NCBI GenBank assembly: GCA_900553145.1
Contig: USCL01000039.1
Coordinates: forward strand, 1-18,808
Length of the DNA: 18,808 bases
DNA from: an uncultured Desulfovibrio sp.
GTDB taxonomy: Bacteria; Desulfobacterota; Desulfovibrionia; Desulfovibrionales; Desulfovibrionaceae
Reading direction: 5' to 3'
The notes under the pieces were generated by a model, which saw only the letters and a list, made by a program, of their open reading frames with translations, did not search any database and was not told the origin of the DNA. The stretch's first letter is position 1, and each line of letters starts with the position of its first letter. A program made the position numbers and the translations under genes. Of this stretch, positions 7,398 through 16,471 are shown piece by piece.

Positions 7398-8294
7398 TTA
7401 TTTCAGAGCTTCCGCGCCGCCAACGATATCAATGAGCTCGTTGGTGATGGACGTCTGACGCGTCTTGTTGAAAAGCAGCGTCAAGGCACCCACCATTTCG
7501 TCGCAATTGCGCGTGGCGTTATCCATAGCGGACATCCGGGCGGCGTTTTCGCTCGCGGAGGTGTCCAGAAGGCCACGGTATATCTGCACATTGACGAACC
7601 GGGGAAGGATTTCGGCAAGGAGCTTCGTCACTTCGGGTTCGTAAGTGTATTCTTCGGACACTCCCTTTTGGGAAGCGCCGTCTGCGGCGGAATCGGCCGT
7701 TGCGGGCGCAGCAGCCTCCACCGGCAGCAGGGTCTGAACGAGAGGAACCTGTCTTGCCACGGACACGAACTTGCCATAGATGAGGGTCACCTCATCCATC
7801 GACTTGTGCGTGTAGCCGCTCACCACATCCTTACCGATGCCGGAAGCAAGGGAGAAGTCGAAGCTGCCCATGACATCCGCATACGCCGACAGGACTTCAA
7901 AGCCGCTTTTGCGGATGGCGTCGCGTCCTTTTTTGCCCACGCAGATGAACTTGACGGTTTTCCCTTCGGCCGTCTTCGTCCGGGCGGCGTCCAGAGCCTT
8001 GGCGATGAGCATGGCGTTGAAGCCGCCGCACAGGCCGCGATCCGAAGTAGCCAGAATGATCACCGAGACATGGCACTCGGCCCGGCGCTCAAGAAGCGCA
8101 TGAGCCGAGCCGTCGGACTTGGCCGCAAGATCGCCGAGCACAGCCTGAAACTTTTCCGCGTAGGGGCGGAAACGCTCAATGCGGGACTGGGCGCCACGCA
8201 GCTTCGCCGAAGCCACCATGTTCATGGCCTTGGTGATCTGCTTGGTCTTACGGACCCCGACGATCTTCATTTTGACGTCTTTCAACGAAGGCAT
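7398..8294 (-). CDS. atpG: F1F0 ATP synthase gamma subunit
   Basis: This 298-residue protein is the rotating central-stalk subunit. The conserved N-terminal helix carries IVGVRKTKQITKAMNMVASAKLR (spanning about 11-33). The conserved C-terminal helix carries ENAARMSAMDNATRNC and ends LTLLFNKTRQTSITNELIDIVGGAEAL. Between them, at about 200-225, is an Ala/Ser/Asp-rich insert (AAAPATADSAADGASQKG) that makes it slightly longer than the E. coli protein (about 287 aa); such inserts are variable and probably surface loops. The ATG start is preceded by GGGGA. The gap to atpA is 13 nt. Confidence 0.97.
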   Translation of the reverse strand: MPSLKDVKMKIVGVRKTKQITKAMNMVASAKLRGAQSRIERFRPYAEKFQAVLGDLAAKSDGSAHALLERRAECHVSVIILATSDRGLCGGFNAMLIAKALDAARTKTAEGKTVKFICVGKKGRDAIRKSGFEVLSAYADVMGSFDFSLASGIGKDVVSGYTHKSMDEVTLIYGKFVSVARQVPLVQTLLPVEAAAPATADSAADGASQKGVSEEYTYEPEVTKLLAEILPRFVNVQIYRGLLDTSASENAARMSAMDNATRNCDEMVGALTLLFNKTRQTSITNELIDIVGGAEALK

Positions 8295-8307
8295 GCGCTA
8301 CCGTCCC

Positions 8308-9816
<1,509 letters not shown>

Positions 9817-9820
9817 GATC

Positions 9821-10372
9821 CTATTCACCCCTCTTGATGATGTCTCTGAGGATAGCCAATTGAGCTCGAAGGCTCGCATCCAGCACGTTGTCCCCCACCT
9901 GAAGGACGACCCCGCCGAGGATGGAGGGATCCACTTCGAACTTCAGCGCGATCTGTTTGCTGGTTTGCTTTTCGAGTCTGGCAAGGATGCCAGCCTGCTG
10001 CTCTTTGCTGAGGCTTACGGCAGTCAGGAGCTTGCCGCGAACGACGCCCCAAGCCTCGTCGAGGAGCTTGCCGAAGCTTTCGGCAATCTCTTCAAAAAGG
10101 GGGAGACGTTCCTTCTCCGCCAGCAACGAGCAGAAATTTTTTATCATGGGGTCAACGTCAAGCTTGTCGAGAACCTGTGACAGGACCTTCTGCTTTTCGG
10201 CGACGCTGATGACGGGAATGTGGAAAAGCCGCACCAACTCGGGGGACTCTTCAAGAACCCCTTCAAGAGCGGACAGATTTTCCCCGTACTGCTCCAGCTT
10301 GGCCATGCCTTCCTGCTGCCCCAAGGCGAAAAGAGCCTTGGCGTACCGCTGTGCCACGATGTCGCCGTTCAA
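9821..10372 (-). CDS. atpH: F1F0 ATP synthase delta subunit (TTG start)
   Basis: This 183-residue protein is the delta (OSCP) subunit that joins the b/b' stalk to the top of alpha. The N-terminal helical bundle starts IVAQRYAKALFALGQQ. The C-terminal part has the typical LTAVSLSKEQQAGILARLEK and a final segment LGGVVLQVGDNVLDASLRAQL (roughly 150-172). Length is normal. No ATG fits: the start is TTG at 10372, overlapping the atpF stop codon in the four bases TTGA, with AGGTGG about 7 nt upstream. This arrangement suggests translational coupling to atpF. Confidence 0.95.
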   Translation of the reverse strand: MNGDIVAQRYAKALFALGQQEGMAKLEQYGENLSALEGVLEESPELVRLFHIPVISVAEKQKVLSQVLDKLDVDPMIKNFCSLLAEKERLPLFEEIAESFGKLLDEAWGVVRGKLLTAVSLSKEQQAGILARLEKQTSKQIALKFEVDPSILGGVVLQVGDNVLDASLRAQLAILRDIIKRGE

Positions 10373-10944
10373 TTGAGCACCACCTTTTTCAGCGCGTTGT
10401 CGATGAGCTTGACATGCTTCTTCATATCAAGCTTCTCCTTCAGGGTCGCCTCCACGGCCTGCACGATCTCGTCGGCCATCTGGCTCCGCAATTCCTCAAT
10501 GGCCTTCTTCGTTTCGCTGTCGGCAGCGCGGTGTGCGGCGTTGCGAATCTTTTCCGCCTCTTCGAGGGCGTCGGCGACCAGCGCTTCACGGATGGCCTCG
10601 CCACGGGCGCGGCTGTCCTTGAGGATGGTTTCGCACTCGGCATCAAGGCTGTCGATCTTCTCGATCATGGCGGCGAGCTGTTCTTCCGCGGCGGCCTTGC
10701 GGGCGGCGAGGCTGTCGAGCTCGTCGACGATGGCGGCGCGCCTGTTGCTCAGGCCGTCAACAATCGCTTTCCCGGCGGCACGCCACAGGATGTACAGGAA
10801 GACGCACACGTTGCCGACACGGGCCAGCAAGTTGATCCACGGATTGTACGGATCGCTGAAATGGGAAACGACACCCAGCAGAATCAGGGTGGCCACGGCC
10901 ACAATACCGTCTCTGGACAAGAAAAAAGAGGCTAGCGCTTTCAA
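10369..10944 (-). CDS. atpF: F1F0 ATP synthase b subunit (TTG start)
   Basis: This 191-residue protein is a peripheral-stalk subunit. It has two hydrophobic stretches: GIVAVATLILLGVVS (about 13-27), and RVGNVCVFLYILW (about 42-54), which looks like the usual b-subunit membrane helix. A long charged Ala/Glu/Arg-rich coiled coil runs from about 60 to 180. The first stretch is extra compared with E. coli b (156 aa) and could be an uncleaved signal or a second membrane pass. The frame is closed by the atpF' stop seven codons upstream, which leaves TTG at 10944 as the best start, with GGGGGA just before it. It follows the b' gene by 21 nt and overlaps atpH. Confidence 0.92.
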   Translation of the reverse strand: MKALASFFLSRDGIVAVATLILLGVVSHFSDPYNPWINLLARVGNVCVFLYILWRAAGKAIVDGLSNRRAAIVDELDSLAARKAAAEEQLAAMIEKIDSLDAECETILKDSRARGEAIREALVADALEEAEKIRNAAHRAADSETKKAIEELRSQMADEIVQAVEATLKEKLDMKKHVKLIDNALKKVVLN

Positions 10945-10965
10945 GGGGTCCCCCGAACTCGTGAG

Positions 10966-11382
10966 TTATGCCAGAAGCTTCGCCATGGCGGCTTCGGTAA
11001 ATTCGTGCATCTTCGCCTGAAGCGCACGGCGGGTCACACCAGCGTCGGCGCGCACGGCGGCCTGCGTCGTCCGCACTTCGGACTGGGCATCCTTGCTGGC
11101 GGCATCAAAAATGCGCGCGCGTTCCAGTTCGCCCATTACCTTGCCGTCCTTGCGGTAGATGGCGGCGGCCTCGCGCGCCTTGCGGAGTTCCGATTCGTAC
11201 TCGTCCAGGAGCTGCTGCTTTTCCGCAGTGAACGCCTCGATTTCGCCGATCAACCCTTCCACGTTGTCCTTACGCTTGCGGATGACCTTCCGGATAGGCG
11301 AGATCAAAAGATAGTTGAGCACGACCAGAGTGACAAGAAAGTTCGCCAACTGGATCCATAACGTAATATTAAGATCTACCAC
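10966..11382 (-). CDS. atpF': F1F0 ATP synthase b' subunit (GTG start)
   Basis: This 138-residue second b-type stalk subunit is the first gene of the operon. It has an N-terminal membrane helix (VDLNITLWIQLANFLVTLVV then LNYLLISPI, about 2-30) and then a continuous charged coiled coil to the end (EIEAFTAEKQQLLDEYESEL and onward). Paired b and b' genes imply a heterodimeric stalk, as in several deltaproteobacteria and phototrophs. A TTG seven codons upstream (11403) would also be open. The GTG at 11382 is preferred because it yields the family start MVDLNITL and has AAGGGAG exactly 7 nt upstream. Confidence 0.93.
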   Translation of the reverse strand: MVDLNITLWIQLANFLVTLVVLNYLLISPIRKVIRKRKDNVEGLIGEIEAFTAEKQQLLDEYESELRKAREAAAIYRKDGKVMGELERARIFDAASKDAQSEVRTTQAAVRADAGVTRRALQAKMHEFTEAAMAKLLA

Positions 11383-11389
11383 GCGGAAA

Positions 11390-11396
11390 CTCCCTT
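11390..11396 (-). promoter_or_regulatory. Ribosome binding site deciding the GTG start of atpF'
   Basis: AAGGGAG on the minus strand lies 7 nt before the GTG at 11382. With the upstream TTG start it would fall inside the coding region and have no function, so it favours the GTG start. Confidence 0.8.
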
Positions 11397-11429
11397 CATA
11401 CAAAACGGCTAAACGTATAGAATGCGGGC

Positions 11430-11458
11430 ATTATATATGAACCAGCAAAATGTGTCAA
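11430..11458 (-). promoter_or_regulatory. Perfect-consensus sigma70 promoter of the atp operon
   Basis: The minus strand reads TTGACA (11453-11458), a 17-bp spacer, then TATAAT (11430-11435). Both hexamers and the spacing match the consensus exactly. Transcription should start near 11423, giving a leader of about 40 nt before the GTG of atpF'. No competing operator palindrome is obvious, so strong constitutive transcription is expected. Confidence 0.9.
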
Positions 11459-11636
11459 AGGTTCTTCGCAAAAGCAAAAGATCACAATCCACTTTTGAAG
11501 GAAACGGACAGTTCGCCGCACTCTACAGCGAACATTCACCATTTCAGCCAGCTAGCCGGCGCATGCCGCCCGCTCCGCCCGGAACAGCGCCTTTTTCCCT
11601 TTTTGTGAAAAAAAAACATTATCGCTACAAACTTCA

Positions 11637-12746
11637 TCACGTCTTGAACAAGAACCGGCGCATGGAAATATTCAGGACCAGCCCGATCAGGGAAAAATTG
11701 ACGACCGTGGCGCTGCCGCCGTAACTGATGAACGGGAGGGGGATACCGACCACCGGCATGATCCCCACTACCATGCCGGCGTTGATAAAGATTTGCCAGA
11801 AAAAGTAAATGAATATCCCCGCCGCGAGGTTACTCCCAAACCGATCCTTGGCGCCCCGCACCGTCTCGAAAATACTTAATAGAAAAAGGCTGAACAGCGC
11901 CATGAGCACGACGCAGCCGACAAAGCCCCATTCCTCGCCAAACACGGCGATGGCAAAGTCGGTATGCTTTTCCGGGAGGAAACTCAGCTTGCTCTGCGTG
12001 CCCTCAAGGAAGCCTTTTCCCCATATCTGTCCGGAACCGATGGCGATTTTCGACTGGATGATGTGGTATCCCGCCCCTCGCGGATCGTTGGAGGGATCGA
12101 GGAAGGTCATGATGCGCTGCTTCTGATAGTCGTGCAGGGCGAACCAGCCCATGGGAAGCACCAGCGGAATGCTAATGAGGCAGACGAGAAGCACCCGTTT
12201 TTTGAGGCCGTGGTACAAGATCATGCCGCCAAGGATGGCCAGCACGGTCAACGCCGTGCCGAGGTCAGGCTGGCATACGATAAAGGCCGCGGGGATACCG
12301 CCGACGCACGAGACCTGAAAAAGCTTCTTCCATGACAGCGGCTCGCCGTCCAGCGAAAGCACCTGCGCCCCCATGAGCAGCACGGCGATTTTGGCCATTT
12401 CACTGGGCTGGAAGTGGAAGAACCCCAAATCGATCCAGCGGCGCGCGCCGTAAATGACTTTCCCGAAAATGGGGATCAGGCACAGGGAAAAGAGCACGAT
12501 CAAAAAAAACGGCAACGCCATAGCCTGCAAATGGCGATAGTCGAAGCTCATGCAGGCGAGCATGGCGACCAGCCCGAACGCCCCCCAGATCATCTGGCGT
12601 TCATAGTACGGGGCAAGGCTGATGCCGTCCTCGACCCTGACGCCGCTTGCGGAGTACAGGTTGCCGATGCCCACCCAGAACAGCAGGAGCGTGGTGGCCA
12701 CAAGCCCCCAGTTGATATACGTCAGCAGTCTCCGATCTATCGCCAT
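11637..12746 (-). CDS. rodA: RodA, SEDS peptidoglycan glycosyltransferase of elongation
   Basis: This 369-residue polytopic membrane protein polymerises lipid II into glycan strands together with PBP2. SEDS signatures are ARRWIDLGFFHFQPSEMAKIA (within 101-121), QPDLGTAL (159-166), LPEKHTDFAIAVFGEEWGFVG (257-277; the putative catalytic Asp is D263) and PLPFISYGGSATV near the C-terminus. The frame is open to 12800. The ATG at 12746 is preferred because MAIDRRLLTYINW matches the family start and AGGAG lies 7 nt upstream. It follows mrdA by 287 bp, a long gap with hairpins and a possible promoter of its own, and precedes the atp operon. Confidence 0.95.
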   Translation of the reverse strand: MAIDRRLLTYINWGLVATTLLLFWVGIGNLYSASGVRVEDGISLAPYYERQMIWGAFGLVAMLACMSFDYRHLQAMALPFFLIVLFSLCLIPIFGKVIYGARRWIDLGFFHFQPSEMAKIAVLLMGAQVLSLDGEPLSWKKLFQVSCVGGIPAAFIVCQPDLGTALTVLAILGGMILYHGLKKRVLLVCLISIPLVLPMGWFALHDYQKQRIMTFLDPSNDPRGAGYHIIQSKIAIGSGQIWGKGFLEGTQSKLSFLPEKHTDFAIAVFGEEWGFVGCVVLMALFSLFLLSIFETVRGAKDRFGSNLAAGIFIYFFWQIFINAGMVVGIMPVVGIPLPFISYGGSATVVNFSLIGLVLNISMRRFLFKT

Positions 12747-12759
12747 GTCGCAACTCCTG

Positions 12760-12776
12760 ACGGGGCTCCGCCCCGT
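12760..12776 (-). promoter_or_regulatory. Stem-loop abutting the rodA ribosome site
   Basis: ACGGGGC pairs perfectly with GCCCCGT around a 3-nt loop. It ends one base before the rodA SD (AGGAG, 12754-12758). A stem this close to the SD could limit ribosome access or protect the 5' end. The effect is inferred. Confidence 0.5.
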
Positions 12777-12862
12777 ACGCCGGAAGGCGCCGCCTCGCAC
12801 CCGCCGCGGGAGAGCCGCCCCCCGGACCCCGGCACAAACGGAATCGCCCGAATACGTTTCTA

Positions 12863-12891
12863 CTTATATTTATAAATAAATGTTCCTATAA
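12863..12891 (-). promoter_or_regulatory. Candidate rodA promoter in an AT island
   Basis: On the minus strand TATAAG (12863-12868, 5 of 6 consensus) lies 17 bp after TTATAG (12886-12891, a poor -35). The site is inside a roughly 45-bp AT-rich island (12855-12900) in otherwise very GC-rich DNA. It would give rodA a leader of about 110 nt, independent of mreB transcription. Confidence 0.35.
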
Positions 12892-12985
12892 CATATCATC
12901 TTGTCAGGGATAGCAGCCTTCCGCCCCATCCCCGGACGCCGGACGCGGATCAAGACGAAAGCGGCATCCTTACGGGAGGGCCGGA

Positions 12986-13016
12986 GGGGAGGCCTTTTTG
13001 GCAGAACCGCCTCCCC
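12986..13016 (-). terminator. Hairpin downstream of mrdA
   Basis: GGGGAGGC and GCCTCCCC form a perfect 8-bp stem with a 15-nt loop, 17 nt after the mrdA stop. No U-tract follows on the minus strand, so it is a partial terminator or RNA-stabilising stem at best. Confidence 0.35.
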
Positions 13017-13033
13017 TTCTCCGCTTCAACCCG

Positions 13034-14866
13034 TCAATCTTCACGGGCCGTACGCCCAAGCACCCTCTGCGGCTGGGGCCCGAGCGGAGTCCCATACAAA
13101 ATGTTATAGACGTCACGAGCCACGGGGCCCGCCGCCGAACTGCCGCCGCCCGCGTGCTCCAGCATGACGACGACCACCACATCCTTCCCGTCTTTACGCC
13201 CGTACGAGGCGATCCACGCGTGGTCGCGCTCCAGATACGCCATTTCCGCCGTGCGCTGACGGCGATCGCCGACCATACGGATCTTGACGACCTGAGCCGT
13301 CCCCGTCTTGCCGCCGATGACGGCGTCCGTCCGGCGCAACACCTTGGCCGTGCCCACGTCCGCCGTGACGCGCATGCCTTCCAGCACAAGCTTGCGGGCA
13401 TCGTCGCTGAACGGGATGTTCCCCCGGACCTCCGGCTTGGCGTCCACCAGCAGCTGCGGCTTCATCAGCTTGCCGCCGTTGAGCAAGGCGCTCACAAAAT
13501 CCGCCATCTGAAGGGGCGTCACCAGCGTGTAGCCCTGCCCGATGGAGACGTTGAGCGTTTCGCCGCGATACCACGCCTCGCCCGAGCGGCGTTTCTTCCA
13601 CGCCCTCGACGGCACGAGCCCGGATTTCTCGTGAGGCAGATCGATCCCCGTAGGCGCGCCGAACCCGCACGCCTTGGCAAAATTCTCGATGCGGTCGATG
13701 CCGAGCTTCTCGCCGAGCACATAGTAATACACGTCGCACGAATGCAGGAGCGACTGGATCATGTCCACGGCGCCATGCCCCCCCCTCCGCCAGCACCGGA
13801 ATTCCCGGTTGCCGAGCTTCACCGAGCCGGTGCACACGACCCGGAACGAAGGGGAAATGCCCTCTTTCAGGAAAAGGCCCGCCATCATGAGCTTCCAGAC
13901 CGAGCCCGGCGGATAGACGCTCTGGATGGCACGGTTCTGGAGCGGGTGGAAGGGGTCGTCGCGCAATGCCACCCAGTCCTTCTGGGACAGGCCGCCAACG
14001 AACAGGTTGTTGTCGTAGGAAGGATTCGTCACCAGCGCCAGCAGCCGCCCCGACTGCGGCTCCATGACGACAATGCTGCCCGTCTGCTCGCCGAGCAACG
14101 CCGCGAGCTGCTTTTGCAGCTTGGTGTCGAGGCAAAGCTGGAGGTTTTCGCCGTTCTGCGGCTCTTCGACCAACGTCTTGCCGAGGGAACGCCCAAGGAC
14201 GTCAACTTCGACGTTGTACAGCCCCTTGTGCCCGCGCAGGCGCTGCTCAAAGACGTACTCAAGCCCCTGCTTGCCCACCGTATCGCCAAGGGCAAGGTAC
14301 GGATCCGCGGCGAGCTCCTGTTCGTTGGCTTCGGCCACATACCCAAGGATGTGCGCGAATTCCTTGCCTTCTGGATAGTAGCGCTTGGACCGGGTGACGA
14401 TCTCCAGCCCCGGCCAATGCATGAGCTGCGCCTCGATACGCGCGACCTGATCAAAAGGCATGTCGTTGAGCAAAAGGATCGGCTCGAAGGGCTTCACCTT
14501 GCGCCGGTCCTGCTGAAAGCGATTGGTAAGCTGCTCCAAGGGGATGCCCGCCCATTCGCTGACCTGCGCCAAAGTGGCGGAAATGTCCTTGCAGTCTTCC
14601 CGGATCAGCGCCAGCCCGAAAGCGGGCCGGTTTTCGGCAAGCAGCACGCCCTTGATGTCGCGGACAAGGCCCCGCGAAGCGTATACCGATTCCTGCCGCA
14701 GGTGGTTGGCCTGCGCTTGCTGCGCAAAGTCGGCCCCGCGGTGGATCTGGAGATACCAAAACCGGATGATGAACGTGAAGAACAGCAGGCCGACAAGGCA
14801 CTGCAACAGCACAAGCCCACTCTTAGGCGGCTGATAACCTTCGGTTTCAAGCTGTATTGTTTTCAT
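13034..14866 (-). CDS. mrdA: Penicillin-binding protein 2 (elongasome transpeptidase)
   Basis: This 610-residue protein is the D,D-transpeptidase that cross-links new lateral-wall peptidoglycan, paired with RodA. It has a short cytoplasmic tail, one membrane helix (about 17-38), the PBP dimerisation/pedestal domain (about 60-240) and the transpeptidase domain (about 255-590). Active-site motifs are SVWK (322-325), SCD (376-378) and KTG (520-522, within GGKTGTAQ). The first motif has Trp where many PBP2 proteins have Phe (STFK-type), a mild variation. The start overlaps the end of mreD by 20 nt, pointing to coupled translation. Length is normal for the family. Confidence 0.97.
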   Translation of the reverse strand: MKTIQLETEGYQPPKSGLVLLQCLVGLLFFTFIIRFWYLQIHRGADFAQQAQANHLRQESVYASRGLVRDIKGVLLAENRPAFGLALIREDCKDISATLAQVSEWAGIPLEQLTNRFQQDRRKVKPFEPILLLNDMPFDQVARIEAQLMHWPGLEIVTRSKRYYPEGKEFAHILGYVAEANEQELAADPYLALGDTVGKQGLEYVFEQRLRGHKGLYNVEVDVLGRSLGKTLVEEPQNGENLQLCLDTKLQKQLAALLGEQTGSIVVMEPQSGRLLALVTNPSYDNNLFVGGLSQKDWVALRDDPFHPLQNRAIQSVYPPGSVWKLMMAGLFLKEGISPSFRVVCTGSVKLGNREFRCWRRGGHGAVDMIQSLLHSCDVYYYVLGEKLGIDRIENFAKACGFGAPTGIDLPHEKSGLVPSRAWKKRRSGEAWYRGETLNVSIGQGYTLVTPLQMADFVSALLNGGKLMKPQLLVDAKPEVRGNIPFSDDARKLVLEGMRVTADVGTAKVLRRTDAVIGGKTGTAQVVKIRMVGDRRQRTAEMAYLERDHAWIASYGRKDGKDVVVVVMLEHAGGGSSAAGPVARDVYNILYGTPLGPQPQRVLGRTARED

Positions 14867-15317
14867 TGGGAACCACCCACCGGCGCGCCATCATGCTGAA
14901 TTGCCAGACGAACGGCGTCAACAACGCCTGGAGAATACTTTCGTCAAGCAACTGCGTCGTGTCGAGAGGGATGAACTGAAGCCGCGTCATCAGCCAAATC
15001 ACGCCGTAATGCGCCAAGCCGATACAACCGCTGAGAAGCAGCACGAACAGCCAGTTCTCCGTCTCGAACATCCAGCGCCCGACGAAAAAGAGCGTGATGA
15101 CCAGCAGATACCAGAGTACGGACGTACCAAAGTCCAATGTGCCCACGCCTTCCTGAATGAAGACGAGCACGAACAGCACCACGGCAAGCTGGAAGGGGCG
15201 GCGTTCCCGCAAAGCCAGAAGCAGGCCGACCACCAAGACATCCGTACCGGGCAACGCCTGCTGAAGGGCGAGGCCGAGCACGAAGAAGGCCACCCACCAC
15301 AGGATGTTGAGCGTCAT
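14847..15317 (-). CDS. mreD: MreD, rod-shape-determining membrane protein
   Basis: This 156-residue hydrophobic protein has about five membrane segments (for example ILWWVAFFVLGLAL, FQLAVVLFVLVFI, VLWYLLVITLFFVG, WLFVLLLSGCIGLA). MreD sequences are poorly conserved; the call rests on size, topology and position between mreC and mrdA. Its ATG overlaps the mreC stop as ATGA, with CGGAG six nt upstream. It bridges MreC with the PBP2-RodA synthase in the inner membrane. Confidence 0.9.
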   Translation of the reverse strand: MTLNILWWVAFFVLGLALQQALPGTDVLVVGLLLALRERRPFQLAVVLFVLVFIQEGVGTLDFGTSVLWYLLVITLFFVGRWMFETENWLFVLLLSGCIGLAHYGVIWLMTRLQFIPLDTTQLLDESILQALLTPFVWQFSMMARRWVVPNENNTA

Positions 15318-16336
15318 GGACGGCTCCGCAGGGGCAGCCCGGGGGGAGGCGTCGGGCCGTTCAGGAAAAACGGAGCGTCAGGGCGGGGCGGGCCGGGAAT
15401 CGTAGCCCCCGGCTGGCCGGGCTGGGGCTGCACGCGCTGCGCGGCGGGATTGCCCGACGCATCAAGGGAAGGCGCGCGCGGGTTTTCCAGCACCCCGGAC
15501 AACGAGCCGGAAAGACCGGAGCCTTCCACCCGGGAAATGAGCAACAATTCTTCAAGATCGGACAGCGTCGCCAAGGGGGCGGCCTGAATGGCCTGAAACG
15601 GCGAAAGATCCGAAGGCGTGGCCGACAGCACGCGGGCTACGGGGATACCTTTGGGGAACGCATCGTCGAGGCCGGACGTGACCAGAATCTCGCCGGGGCG
15701 GATCACGTCGTTATGCGACACAAAACGCATCTCCAGCGGCTTGTCGGGGCCGCCGCCCACAAGCACGCCCTGAATGCGGCTATCCTGACTGATGACCGCG
15801 ATGCGGCTGCCCGGGTCGACAAGCAGGAGCACCGTGGCCGAACTCGGCCCGGCCCGCAGCACGCGGCCCGCGACGCCCTGCGGGGTCATGACCGGCGTAC
15901 CCGGGATGGCTCCCGTCAGATACCCGCGCCCGATGAGCACGGACGCCAGAGCGGAATTCGCCCCCATGCGCCCGGCGAGCACACGGGCCCCGAGCGTCTG
16001 CCACCCTTCCGGCGGCGTGAGCGTCAACAGGCGGCGCAGGCGGACGAGTTCCGCGCGCTCCTCCGAGGCCATCAGCAGCTTATGACGGAGCTGTTCGACT
16101 TCCTTCTTGAGCTCGTCGTTCTCCTCGCGCACGTCCACGAGATCGAGGTACCGGTTCCACGCGCCCATAACCGTGTCCTGCACCATACGCACCGATTTGA
16201 GGACGACGCCCGAGGCTTCGAGGCCGGTATTGGCCGCGAAGTTGTCGAGGATATGGGTACGCTGGTTCCAGCTGTACATGCCGAGATACATCAACAGGGC
16301 GAGGGCGGGAATCAGCAGGATGTGCTTGGGAGACAT
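15314..16336 (-). CDS. mreC: MreC, rod-shape-determining scaffold protein
   Basis: This 340-residue protein has one N-terminal membrane helix (about 5-20), a periplasmic coiled coil (about 67-104, ENDELKKEVEQLRHKLL) and the double beta-barrel MreC domain (about 110-280, including GRVLRAGPSSATVLLLVDP and PGEILVTSGLDDAFPKGIPV). A Pro/Gln/Gly-rich tail of about 50 residues follows and is probably disordered. MreC forms periplasmic filaments that activate PBP2. The frame is open upstream to 16453, but those residues fall in hairpin-forming spacer DNA. The ATG at 16336 gives the family start MSPKHILLIPALAL, with a weak CCGGA SD. It overlaps mreD by four bases. Confidence 0.93.
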   Translation of the reverse strand: MSPKHILLIPALALLMYLGMYSWNQRTHILDNFAANTGLEASGVVLKSVRMVQDTVMGAWNRYLDLVDVREENDELKKEVEQLRHKLLMASEERAELVRLRRLLTLTPPEGWQTLGARVLAGRMGANSALASVLIGRGYLTGAIPGTPVMTPQGVAGRVLRAGPSSATVLLLVDPGSRIAVISQDSRIQGVLVGGGPDKPLEMRFVSHNDVIRPGEILVTSGLDDAFPKGIPVARVLSATPSDLSPFQAIQAAPLATLSDLEELLLISRVEGSGLSGSLSGVLENPRAPSLDASGNPAAQRVQPQPGQPGATIPGPPRPDAPFFLNGPTPPPGLPLRSRP

Positions 16337-16396
16337 GCGTTGTCCGGAGAAGGGCCCGCCGATCGCCGGCGGAATCCAGAGGAAGGCGGATACGGA

Positions 16397-16465
16397 CCGG
16401 TCCGCAGAACCGGTGATGGGCCGGGCTGCGGACCGGAAAGCCTGCGGGGGCATCCCCCGGCAGGC
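16397..16465 (-). promoter_or_regulatory. Two tandem hairpins between mreB and mreC
   Basis: The stem just after mreB (16440-16450 with 16454-16465, GCCTGC/GCAGGC base, 3-nt loop, one bulge) is followed by TTT only. A second perfect 11-bp inverted repeat (CCGGTCCGCAG 16397-16407, CTGCGGACCGG 16426-16436) follows at once. They probably attenuate transcription or stabilise the mreB 3' end, so that MreB is made in excess of MreC/MreD. Confidence 0.6.
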
Positions 16466-16471
16466 GCACTA

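Noticed and set aside
5572..7458. A 628-codon plus-strand frame opposite atpC and atpD.
   Set aside because: Antisense shadow of highly conserved ATP synthase genes; no ribosome site or family resemblance.
12998..14899. A 633-codon plus-strand frame opposite mrdA.
   Set aside because: Arg/His/Leu-rich antisense shadow of a protein with all active-site motifs intact.
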